A stretch of DNA of 49,272 nucleotides. Source: JAGTJU01 sp038257535 (lineage in GTDB: Bacteria; Myxococcota_A; Polyangia; Fen-1088). This document shows, in pieces, positions 41,807 to 49,272 of this stretch. Every line of letters begins with the position of its first letter. Positions within the stretch are counted from its first letter, which is position 1. The notes under the pieces were generated by a model. It did not search any database. It was not told the origin of the DNA and saw nothing but the letters and a program-made list of their open reading frames with translations. The stretch is taken from NCBI GenBank assembly GCA_038257535.1, contig JBBSJE010000015.1:1-49272 (forward strand), written 5' to 3'. Made by a program: the position numbers and the translations under genes.

Positions 41807-43593
41807 GATTGCAGCGCCTGCTGCGCCAACTCGGAGAACACGCCCGGACGCGCCGCCAAGCTGACAAAGGTTCCCCTATCCACCACGCGGCCGCCATCCA
41901 CCACAAGCACTTGATCGGCGTGGCGCACAGTGGAAAGCCGATGGGCCACAACAAAACTGGTACGTCCTTGCAGCAGCTTGCGAAGCGCCGCTTGCAGGCG
42001 CGCTTCGGTGACGGTGTCGATGGCGCTGGTGGCTTCGTCCAGAAGTAGAATTTTGGGATCGGCCAGCATGGCGCGCGCGAAACACACGATTTGTCGCTGG
42101 CCAAGCGAGAGGCTAGCGCCGCGTTCTCCCACCTGCGTGGCGAAGCCTTGCGGGAGCGCTTCAATGAGATCGCGTACCCCCAGCGCTTCAGCGGCGTTCA
42201 GGATGTCTTGGTCGGTTGCCTCAGGTTTGCCATAACGAATGTTCTGCAGCACTGTGCCTGTCCACAAGAAGTTGGTTTGCTGAACCAGGCCCATTTGCCG
42301 TCGCAGCGACTGCCGCGTGACATCGGCCAAATCTTGACCGTCAACCAACACTTGCCCCGAGGTGGGCAGATACAGTTTGGCGATCAGCGCCAAAATCGTG
42401 CTTTTGCCGCCCCCGGTTTGCCCCACAATCGCCACAGTTTGGCCGGGCTCGGCCACGAAAGACACATCCGACAGCACGGGCACATGGGGATCGTAGGCAA
42501 AGTTGACGTGTCGAAGTTCCACCTTTCCTTCCGCTACCTGCAGAAGGCGCGCGTTGGGCGCGTCTTCCCATTCACGAGGTGTGTCCAGCAAGCGAAACAC
42601 GCGTTCGGCGCCAGCCATGGCCGCCAGGGCCTGGTTGTATTGCGCAGCCAAAACCGGAATGGGGTTGAAGAAGATGCCGGCCAGAAAGAAAAAATGCACC
42701 AGCGGACCCAGGTCGGTTTGCCCAGTCAACGCTCGATAGCCACCCACCACCACCAGCAAAGCCAAGAACAATTGACCATTGAGTTCCGCCACGGGGGCAA
42801 ACACGGCGTTCTGTTCCGCAACTTGCAGGTTAAAGCGCGCGTGGTCGTGAATCAGTTCGCGAAACGCCTCTTCAGCAGCCTTTTCGCGCCCGAAGCCTTG
42901 GATGGCGCGAACGCCACCAACGGTTTCGGCCAAGGTGGCGGTAACGCGGGAGAAGCTTTCGTGCATAGCGGTGTGAGCCTCGAACAGGCGGCCATGGAAG
43001 TAACGAATCAGAAACCACAGCACGGGAAGCAATACCGCGACCACAGCGAACAATACGGGATCCTGCCAAAGCATCATCACCGCTGCCACCATCATGGATC
43101 CCACTTGCACCACGCCGATGAAGACGGCGTCTTGTATGCCCAAACGAATCGTTTCCACATCCGAAGTTGCGCGTGAAAGCAGCCGCCCCAGGGGCATCTT
43201 GGAGAAGAAGCTCATGGGCATCGAAAGCACATGGTGATGCACCTGGCGCCGCAGGTCCTGCACGATGTCTTCGCCCAATTGCAGCGCGTAACGTATGCGG
43301 GCGGCAAAGCACAATTCGGTGATGAGCAGCAAGCCAGCAAAGCCCGCCACGCCCCACAAAGCGCCACGGGGATCTCGCGCGGCGATGGGACCCGACAAGA
43401 TCTTGCCCACGGTCCAAGCCAACAAGGGCAATTGCATGGCCCGTACAAAAGTAAGAACGAACAAAACATTGCGTTGGCGCGCGTAGGGAATGGTCAAGCG
43501 CCACATGCGGCCCAGCAACGCTGTGTTCAAAGGCTGCCTGGGCGCTTCGCGCGGTTCACGCGGCCGGACGATGCGAAACGGGCGGCGGCTCAT
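41803..43593 (-). CDS. ABC exporter half-transporter with canonical Walker B but altered signature
   Basis: This 596-residue protein has a six-helix membrane domain (about 25-330) and an ATPase domain. Walker A is VGQTGGGKSTILAL, Walker B is ILLLDEATSAID, and the signature is LSLGQRQ rather than LSGGQ. The H-loop is present in FVVAHRLSTVRHAD. It overlaps the upstream half-transporter by 4 bp (ATGA). Together they form a heterodimer of the TM287/288 or LmrCD type, exporting drugs or lipids. The substrate is unknown. Confidence 0.93.
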   Translation of the reverse strand: MSRRPFRIVRPREPREAPRQPLNTALLGRMWRLTIPYARQRNVLFVLTFVRAMQLPLLAWTVGKILSGPIAARDPRGALWGVAGFAGLLLITELCFAARIRYALQLGEDIVQDLRRQVHHHVLSMPMSFFSKMPLGRLLSRATSDVETIRLGIQDAVFIGVVQVGSMMVAAVMMLWQDPVLFAVVAVLLPVLWFLIRYFHGRLFEAHTAMHESFSRVTATLAETVGGVRAIQGFGREKAAEEAFRELIHDHARFNLQVAEQNAVFAPVAELNGQLFLALLVVVGGYRALTGQTDLGPLVHFFFLAGIFFNPIPVLAAQYNQALAAMAGAERVFRLLDTPREWEDAPNARLLQVAEGKVELRHVNFAYDPHVPVLSDVSFVAEPGQTVAIVGQTGGGKSTILALIAKLYLPTSGQVLVDGQDLADVTRQSLRRQMGLVQQTNFLWTGTVLQNIRYGKPEATDQDILNAAEALGVRDLIEALPQGFATQVGERGASLSLGQRQIVCFARAMLADPKILLLDEATSAIDTVTEARLQAALRKLLQGRTSFVVAHRLSTVRHADQVLVVDGGRVVDRGTFVSLAARPGVFSELAQQALQS

Positions 43594-45443
43594 GCGCGTC
43601 CTTGCTGGCTGGGACTTGCTGGCGTGGGGGCCAGGTGGGCGCGCAAAGCACGCGCATAAGGGCCATCGCTTACGGACAGCGCTGCATGCGTGCCCTTTTC
43701 TACGATCTCCCCCCGTTCCAAAATCACAATTTCATCAGCGATTTGGCATAGCGGTAGACGATGTGTGGCGATTAGCGTGGTGCGGCCTTGCTTGGCTCGC
43801 ATCAAGGCCTGCATCACCTGGGCCTCGGTGGCGTTGTCGAGCGCGGCCGTGGGATCGTCTAGCAGCAATATCTGGGGGTTCGGCAACAACGCTCGGGCCA
43901 GCGCCAAGCGTTGGCGTTCGCCGCCCGATAGGTTGCGTCCACCTTCGTCAAGGTTGCTTTCGTATCCGCCTGGCATCCGTGACACGAAGTCGTGCGCGGC
44001 GACCAACTTCGCGGCGTCCTCGATTTCGGCTTGCGATGCGGAGGGAGCTCCAAACGCAATGTTGTCGGCAATGGTGGTGCTAAAGAGCGTGCTTTCCTGA
44101 AACATGAAGCCAATGCGCCCGCGTAGGAAGCCAAGGTCAAAATCGCGAACATCAAAGCCGCTGATGATCACTTGGCCACGGGTGGCATCGTAGAATCGCG
44201 GCAGCAAGGCCAAGAGTGTGCTCTTGCCGCTGCCGGTTTCGCCAAACAAAACCACGGTGCTACCGGCCGCCACCTTCAAATCAAGGCGACGCAAGGCGAT
44301 GCCTGAAACGTCGTAGGAAAATTCTACATCGCGCAGTTCGATCTGCGGTGCAAACGGTTTGGGCTGCAAGCCGTTGGCTACGGTGGGCACGCCAACAGGC
44401 GCGTCCAAGATTTCAAACACGCGGCGGGCGCTGATCAAGCTTAGTTGTAGGGAATTTACGATGTTCGCCACATTGGCCACCGAGGCTGCGTATTGCTGTA
44501 GCAGGCCTGCAAACACAATGGCGTCACCCAGTGTCACCTTCTGGGTCATTACGAGATGACCTCCATAGGCAAGCAGCACCACGAGGTTTATCTGCGACAG
44601 AAAGTCTACCGTGGGCGAGAACGTGGACACGCGCTTGAACAGATGCTGCTGATGCGCCCGCAGCGTGTGGCTTTGGTCTTCAAAAACCCGCTTGCGCTCG
44701 CTTTCGCGGGCAAAGCCTTTAACCACCGCGATCCCGGCGATGCTTTCGGCCACCACCGTGACCAGGCGGTCCAAAAGCTCGCGTGAGCGCTCGTAGGCGG
44801 GTTTGGCCTGGCTTGAGAACCGCAACGAGGTTAGGGCCAACAAGGGCGCTGACGCCACACAAGCCAGTGTTAGCCCAAGGTGTGTTTTGGCCATATAGGA
44901 GACTGAAAGTGTTAAGCCCAAGGCCAAGGCCAGGCCTTGAAGCAGAACCTGATCCACAAACGCGCGAACGTTTTGAACATCGCCGGTGACCCGGTTAATG
45001 ATGGCGCCTGAGGCTGTGGCGTCGAAAAAGCGAAAGCTCATGCGTTGCAGTTTTGCGTAAACGCTTTCGCGCAACGCGGGTACCACCTTGCCTTGCACCA
45101 ACCGGCCGGTGGTGGTGCCATAGAAGAACGACAACAAAGCCCGCAAGATGGCAATCCCCAGTACCACAAAACCGGCCGTGAAGATCAATCGCACGTTCGA
45201 CCACGTGGAAGGCAGCCTCAGGCCTCCGGGCCACCGCGGCGCCGGCGCGTGCACATCAACAGCGTGCCGAATCACGTCAATGGCCAAGCCCGATATCCCC
45301 AGGCCGGCGATGGTCAGGCACACCAGGAGGGTTTGGATACACAGGGCCAACAGGCAATCGCCCTTGTAGGCCCACGCCAGCCCAAACAAGCGCGGCACCA
45401 CAGATCGTGAGGCTTCGGGCGCAAAGGGGTGGGCTTCCTGCAT
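43590..45443 (-). CDS. ABC exporter half-transporter with degenerate Walker B (Asp for Glu)
   Basis: This 617-residue protein has a membrane domain (about 35-350) and an ATPase domain. Walker A is FGETGSGKSTLLAL, the signature is canonical LSGGERQRLALARAL, and Walker B is ILLLDDPTAALD, with Asp where the catalytic Glu should be. This pairs with the altered signature of the next gene, so one ATP site of the dimer is degenerate. The gene starts at ATG 45443 and is first of two. Confidence 0.93.
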   Translation of the reverse strand: MQEAHPFAPEASRSVVPRLFGLAWAYKGDCLLALCIQTLLVCLTIAGLGISGLAIDVIRHAVDVHAPAPRWPGGLRLPSTWSNVRLIFTAGFVVLGIAILRALLSFFYGTTTGRLVQGKVVPALRESVYAKLQRMSFRFFDATASGAIINRVTGDVQNVRAFVDQVLLQGLALALGLTLSVSYMAKTHLGLTLACVASAPLLALTSLRFSSQAKPAYERSRELLDRLVTVVAESIAGIAVVKGFARESERKRVFEDQSHTLRAHQQHLFKRVSTFSPTVDFLSQINLVVLLAYGGHLVMTQKVTLGDAIVFAGLLQQYAASVANVANIVNSLQLSLISARRVFEILDAPVGVPTVANGLQPKPFAPQIELRDVEFSYDVSGIALRRLDLKVAAGSTVVLFGETGSGKSTLLALLPRFYDATRGQVIISGFDVRDFDLGFLRGRIGFMFQESTLFSTTIADNIAFGAPSASQAEIEDAAKLVAAHDFVSRMPGGYESNLDEGGRNLSGGERQRLALARALLPNPQILLLDDPTAALDNATEAQVMQALMRAKQGRTTLIATHRLPLCQIADEIVILERGEIVEKGTHAALSVSDGPYARALRAHLAPTPASPSQQGRA

Positions 45444-45557
45444 CGGGCCGCAAAGCTATTGCATGGCCGCGGGCCAGGCCAGGTGGGAGCCACTTTTCCT
45501 TAGAACACTTTTCCCCACCCGCATGACATTGTGGCCAGCGCATGAAAGACTGCCGCC

Positions 45558-46166
45558 ATGAGCGATACCCCCAAAGTCGAACCGCTGTTGACCGCGGCCC
45601 AGCAGCTTGACGACGAACTCAAGCGCTTTGGCAAGCTTGTGGATGCGGCTTGTCGCGGCCAGATTGGAGGCCAAAAGGAGATCGAGCGTACGGCCGCGGC
45701 GATTCAAGAGGCCACAGCGGCCGTGGGTCTGATCGAACAAAAGGCGCAAGCTTTGGTGCGCTCGCTGCAAAGCGCCCAGATGTCTCAGCAGGCGCCCATT
45801 GACAGGCTGCGGGCGCGGGCAGAGCTTCTGCAACAGCGGCACGAACAGCACGAAACGCTGCGCGCCCGGTTTCGCGACCTGGGCGCCGAGGCGGCGGCGC
45901 TTACGCAAGTGGCGCAACATTTGTCCACCAGCATGGAATCGGCGTCGCTGGAAGTGGATGTGGCGGCGCCCATGCAAACGCTCAAAGACCGCATCGAGCA
46001 GGCGCGGCAAGGGGCTCGCGGGTTAATGCAAGATGCGCGTAAGGAAAGCTTCGAGGAGCTGGCGCGGGAGGTTCATAGCTTCGAGCAAATCCTGGCCACG
46101 CTTGAGCGCAAGATCAATGACACGGAACGAACGATGCTAGTGCTCAAAGCTCAGGGAAACTCGTGA
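45558..46166 (+). CDS. Coiled-coil protein of unknown function
   Basis: This 202-residue, nearly all-helical protein has Leu/Ala heptads and many Gln, Glu and Arg residues: LTAAQQLDDELKRFGKLVD, IDRLRARAELLQQRHEQHE and LATLERKINDTERTMLVLK. There is no signal peptide or membrane helix. It diverges from the ABC exporter genes and converges with the DUF1552 gene, 4 bp from its stop. I do not recognise a family. Confidence 0.65.
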   Translation: MSDTPKVEPLLTAAQQLDDELKRFGKLVDAACRGQIGGQKEIERTAAAIQEATAAVGLIEQKAQALVRSLQSAQMSQQAPIDRLRARAELLQQRHEQHETLRARFRDLGAEAAALTQVAQHLSTSMESASLEVDVAAPMQTLKDRIEQARQGARGLMQDARKESFEELAREVHSFEQILATLERKINDTERTMLVLKAQGNS

Positions 46167-46170
46167 GGCG

Positions 46171-47529
46171 CTAGCTTTTCAAAACTTCGCTTAGCGGGCC
46201 CTTCACGGCTTCGACGCCGCCCTTGCCAAAGTCATCGGTGGGCACGCCTACAGCTGTGGCCACCGATGAATACAGATCCACGAGCGCGCGTTGCCCTGGG
46301 GCATATCGCAAAAAGCGTCCGTCCGCCTTTAACGCGCCTCCGGCGTCTCCTATCAGCAACAAAGGCCACCGCTGCTTGCGCGAGTGGTGGGCTTCGCCAT
46401 TGCAGCTCATGTACACAATGACCGTGTTGTCCCATACGGACTTGTCTCCGTCTTTCACTAGGGAAAGCTTCGCTATCATTTTGGCCAACAGTCCCAGAAA
46501 GAAATGGTGGTAAGTCTGCATCGCGGCCGCATATTCATCCTGGGTGCCATGTCCGGCGTTGGCCACGTTGCCGTTGCGGCTCATGCCGTGCCAATACACA
46601 TGGGAATTTCCGGTGTTTGCGGCAATTCCCAGCACGTTGGTCATGCCACACGCAAGCGCCACAGTGCCCATGTCCATCATGGCCTCGAGACGGTCTTCCA
46701 TGTGCCCGATCTCTGCCTTTTCATCCAGCAGCGCAGGAGGGACAACGGGTGCGGTGCAGTCCACAATCTTCACGTTGTCCTGACGGGCCTTGAAGGCCTC
46801 GAGCGCGCTTAAATGTTGATCGAGCTTTTCCTTTTCGGGCCCGGCCAAACTGGCGCGCATGCGTTTGATGTCGTGGTTGATTGAACCCAAAAGCGCTGAG
46901 GTTTCGAGTTTCGCTAACTCTTGTTGGGTGCGGTCTTGCCCAAGCACCGCACCGCCAAATAGGTCCTTATACAAGAGCGCCGGGTTTGTGATTTGAGCGA
47001 TCGGCTGCTTGGGGCCAGCTGCAAAAACCGACGAGATGCTCCTGTCTGCATACTTGTTTACGCCAAAAAGCACCGACGTTTTCGGCGTGGTTTGGCCGAG
47101 TGATTTGGCAATGTGCTGATCGATGGTGATGGCAGGCGCCACCGCGCCTTTCTCGTCAAATTGTGGGGGCAGATGGCCCGACAACGATCCGAAATAGCCC
47201 GAATGTTGCCCGCCGCAGCGGTTTGCCAACCCGTCGACAAACAGCATCTTATCGCGAAGGTGGGCCACGGGTTGGGCGAAGGCAGGTAAGGTGAAGTCTT
47301 TTGTCTCCACCGCTGTCCAGTCGCGCTCAACTTTTCCTGGGGCGATCTCCTTTGGGGTGAAGGTGGCAGCGGGGCTAAAGCCATTGCTGAACAGAAAGAA
47401 CACAACCCTTTTTTGAGGGAGTACGGCTCCCTGCGCCTCCGCAATCCACCGATTGGCCAATGGTGCCAACAGAGTGGCCCCAGCGCCCAAGCCCATGCGA
47501 CGAATGAAATGTCTGCGTGTGTTGAACAT
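46171..47529 (-). CDS. DUF1552 protein with Tat-type leader
   Basis: This 452-residue protein has a twin-arginine leader (NTRRHFIRRMGLGAGATLL), so it is exported folded. The body matches DUF1552: VVFFLFSNGFSPAATFTPKE, LRDKMLFVDGLANRC, QHSGYFGSLSGHLPP, and GNSHVYWHGMSRNGNVANAG near the end with VIVYMSCNGEAHHSRKQRWP. DUF1552 genes nearly always pair with DUF1592-type genes, as here (20 bp apart), mostly in Planctomycetes and Myxococcota. The pair is thought to act outside the membrane, but the reaction is unknown. Confidence 0.9.
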   Translation of the reverse strand: MFNTRRHFIRRMGLGAGATLLAPLANRWIAEAQGAVLPQKRVVFFLFSNGFSPAATFTPKEIAPGKVERDWTAVETKDFTLPAFAQPVAHLRDKMLFVDGLANRCGGQHSGYFGSLSGHLPPQFDEKGAVAPAITIDQHIAKSLGQTTPKTSVLFGVNKYADRSISSVFAAGPKQPIAQITNPALLYKDLFGGAVLGQDRTQQELAKLETSALLGSINHDIKRMRASLAGPEKEKLDQHLSALEAFKARQDNVKIVDCTAPVVPPALLDEKAEIGHMEDRLEAMMDMGTVALACGMTNVLGIAANTGNSHVYWHGMSRNGNVANAGHGTQDEYAAAMQTYHHFFLGLLAKMIAKLSLVKDGDKSVWDNTVIVYMSCNGEAHHSRKQRWPLLLIGDAGGALKADGRFLRYAPGQRALVDLYSSVATAVGVPTDDFGKGGVEAVKGPLSEVLKS

Positions 47530-47549
47530 ATGAAAACCTGGCTGTGGGG

Positions 47550-49272
47550 TTAGGGCGCCGAGCGACGAAAGCGGAAAGCATCTGAGGTGAGCAGGGCAAG
47601 CAAAAGCCCCTTAAAGTCTTGGGCCTCTCCAAATGCGTTGTGAACGCTGGCAAGCGTGCAACCATCGTGCTCGGCCTCAGGTCGTCCAAGGAAGAATCGG
47701 AACGCTTGTTGACTGAGACACGCTTGCACGCGGCTGGACTTTGCAAGCTTTTCGCCTAGCTCAAGCGCTCCGTGAAATGGGCCGTCCACATCATCGCCTG
47801 CGCCTTCCAAGTGACCTGTGTTGTCAACGGGCTTGCCGGCGTCCATGGTGCGGTGCCTTCCCAAGTGGTCGTAGCTTTCCAATCCCAGACCGATGGGATC
47901 CATGAGCGTGTGACAAGCTTTGCATCCTGAGCCCTCAAGATGAATCTTTAGCCGGTCTCGAACCGTGGCGTTGGGCCCCAAGTCGGGCAAGGGGGGAATG
48001 GTGCCGATCTCGGCGCGCGGAACCACGTCGCACAACAGACGCTCGCGAACGAATAGCCCGCGGCGCACGGGGTCGGTGGCGTCCGCATGAGACCCTGCCA
48101 CCAGCAAAGCAGGATGCGTGAGCAAGCCCGACCGCTGATTGGGTGGCAGATCGATCATCGCAGGGGTCGCATCAGAGGCAAGCTCGTTTTCAAGGCCGTA
48201 CGACCACGCGGTTTTGCCGCGCACCACGGCCTTTGACGTGGTCAAAAGGTTTGTGAGGAATCCGTCTTCAGCGTGGGCCGACAACAACTCACCCACAAAG
48301 CGCCGCGCATCGTCCAGCAGCAGCTCGTTGTCATGTTTGGGAAACGATTTTTCGTCTTTGGCCACTTGCAAAACGCCTTCATACCCAAGCCACTCGAAAA
48401 AGAAGCGCGCCAACTTGTCCGATTGCAGGTTGCCCAGAAGCCTTTTCGCATGCTTTGCCAACTCCTCACGATCTGAGATCGCGCCGGAAACGGCGGCGTC
48501 CCATACCTCTTGATCGGGCGGGCCATCGGTCAACGAATACGAAAGTGCTGTGGCAAGCTCGAAAGGCGTGAGGGCACGTTTGTCACCGTCCGTTGGCGCC
48601 TCGCCGAGTTCACTGCGGAAGAGAAATTGTGGTGCAGAGAGCAAGGCCCGCAACGCCAGCGTCAAGGCGCGTGTTTCGCCGAGCTGTTGGCGGTTGTTGA
48701 TCGCCAATGCGGTGTAGTGGTCGATCTCGTCGGGCTGCAACGGTCGATGAAACAAGATGGGTCCCCGGGTTTCAACGACCGACTTCACGCAGGCGGCGTA
48801 GCCGTCGCTCACGCACAAAGCTTTTTGCGCCTCAAGCTGCTTTACAACAAGGTCGGCCACGGCGCGCGACGCGTCCAGCACTTGGCTGAGATCGTTGTCG
48901 ACGATCCCGTACGCCGCGGCTTGCGTCGAGAACATATGGGCGCGGTCCACCTGACCAAACGGCGCCTCTACGGCTGCGGCTTTGAGCTGGTTGGGTGATG
49001 CTGGCAAGGCACCGACCACAAAGGCGCCCACGGTGTTTGTATACTGAAGGGCATTGAGCCGCCACACACGCGGCGGACCGCTGGACGCTGTCGCTTGGTC
49101 GCACGTGAAGCCTGTGTTTCCGGCAAAAACCGGAGGCTGATTGCCCCCCTCACCTCCACCACCCCCGCGTCCCCCGGTCGAAGGCGAGCCTGGTTCATCG
49201 TCAGGCCCTTCGGCCGTGCCGCCCACCGTGCCCGTGCAGGCAGAGCCGATGATTGATAAGGCCACAACCCAC
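47550..49272 (-). CDS. DUF1587/DUF1592/DUF1588/DUF1585 multi-domain lipoprotein, N-terminus cut by the edge
   Basis: The frame stays open to the right edge. The visible start WVVALSIIGSAC is the end of a lipoprotein signal, so the true start is just outside, although GTG 49265 could also serve. After a Gly-rich linker come PRVWRLNALQYTNTVGAF (DUF1587), the DUF1592 helices (RALLSAPQFLFRSELGE) and a DUF1588 block with CKACHTLMDPIGLGLESYD, holding one CxxCH haem motif. DUF1585 is last (QQAFRFFLGRPEAEHDGC, then LTSDAFRFRR). It is the upstream gene of the DUF1552 pair. Confidence 0.9.
   Translation of the reverse strand, partial: WVVALSIIGSACTGTVGGTAEGPDDEPGSPSTGGRGGGGGEGGNQPPVFAGNTGFTCDQATASSGPPRVWRLNALQYTNTVGAFVVGALPASPNQLKAAAVEAPFGQVDRAHMFSTQAAAYGIVDNDLSQVLDASRAVADLVVKQLEAQKALCVSDGYAACVKSVVETRGPILFHRPLQPDEIDHYTALAINNRQQLGETRALTLALRALLSAPQFLFRSELGEAPTDGDKRALTPFELATALSYSLTDGPPDQEVWDAAVSGAISDREELAKHAKRLLGNLQSDKLARFFFEWLGYEGVLQVAKDEKSFPKHDNELLLDDARRFVGELLSAHAEDGFLTNLLTTSKAVVRGKTAWSYGLENELASDATPAMIDLPPNQRSGLLTHPALLVAGSHADATDPVRRGLFVRERLLCDVVPRAEIGTIPPLPDLGPNATVRDRLKIHLEGSGCKACHTLMDPIGLGLESYDHLGRHRTMDAGKPVDNTGHLEGAGDDVDGPFHGALELGEKLAKSSRVQACLSQQAFRFFLGRPEAEHDGCTLASVHNAFGEAQDFKGLLLALLTSDAFRFRRSAP

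Overview
The window is GC-rich, densely packed bacterial chromosome. It most resembles a myxobacterium-like lineage (Myxococcota or a close relative). The main reasons are a paired DUF1552/DUF1592-type gene set at the right edge, a Ser/Thr protein kinase with a membrane anchor, Asp/Gly-rich lipoproteins, and B12-dependent light control of a carotenoid operon. This placement is inference from gene content; there is no rRNA or other marker gene here. I saw no tRNA, rRNA, CRISPR array or insertion sequence.

Positions 1-9396 form a light-response and carotenoid island. Leftward from about 2732 run a MerR-type regulator with a cobalamin-binding domain (CarH/LitR-like), a CPD photolyase and a glycosyltransferase cut by the window edge. 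Rightward from 2889 run an ECF sigma factor, a secreted repeat-type protein, crtY, crtE, crtI, crtB and an unrecognised five-helix membrane protein, nearly all with overlapping ends. The 156 bp between the two arms hold a consensus -10 box and five TTGT boxes that share one 11-bp register, the spacing expected of CarH operators. The predicted product is beta-carotene, possibly further modified and glycosylated.

Positions 9393-18408 are mostly housekeeping: glycogen phosphorylase, an Smr protein, a YprB-like exonuclease, adenine phosphoribosyltransferase, a DUF4143 ATPase, a rhomboid protease, a CDP-alcohol phosphatidyltransferase and a thiopurine methyltransferase.

Positions 18381-20461 (leftward) are a compact MNIO-type RiPP operon. 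It has a small secreted precursor with three perfect 17-residue repeats carrying six cysteines, a DUF692 (MNIO) oxidase and a DUF2063 partner. It resembles the bufferin systems, but its repeat-type precursor is unlike the usual DUF2282 precursor. Upstream lies a response-regulator remnant without a receiver domain.

Positions 21126-30021 are a complete, translationally coupled recC-recB-recD operon. From 30085 to 36065 come a DJ-1/PfpI protein, a VF530-type DNA-binding protein, a beta-carbonic anhydrase, an SDR oxidoreductase, a Ser/Thr kinase, a small outer-membrane protein and a lipoprotein, ending at a strong bidirectional terminator shared with a Gly-rich RRM protein. From 36985 to 49272 come a three-domain hemerythrin/DUF3565/DUF1971 fusion, a broken cytochrome c lipoprotein gene, a zinc-ribbon protein, a B12-type radical SAM protein, an Mpv17-like membrane protein, a heterodimeric ABC exporter with one degenerate ATP site, a coiled-coil protein, and the DUF1552/DUF1592 pair, the last cut by the right edge.
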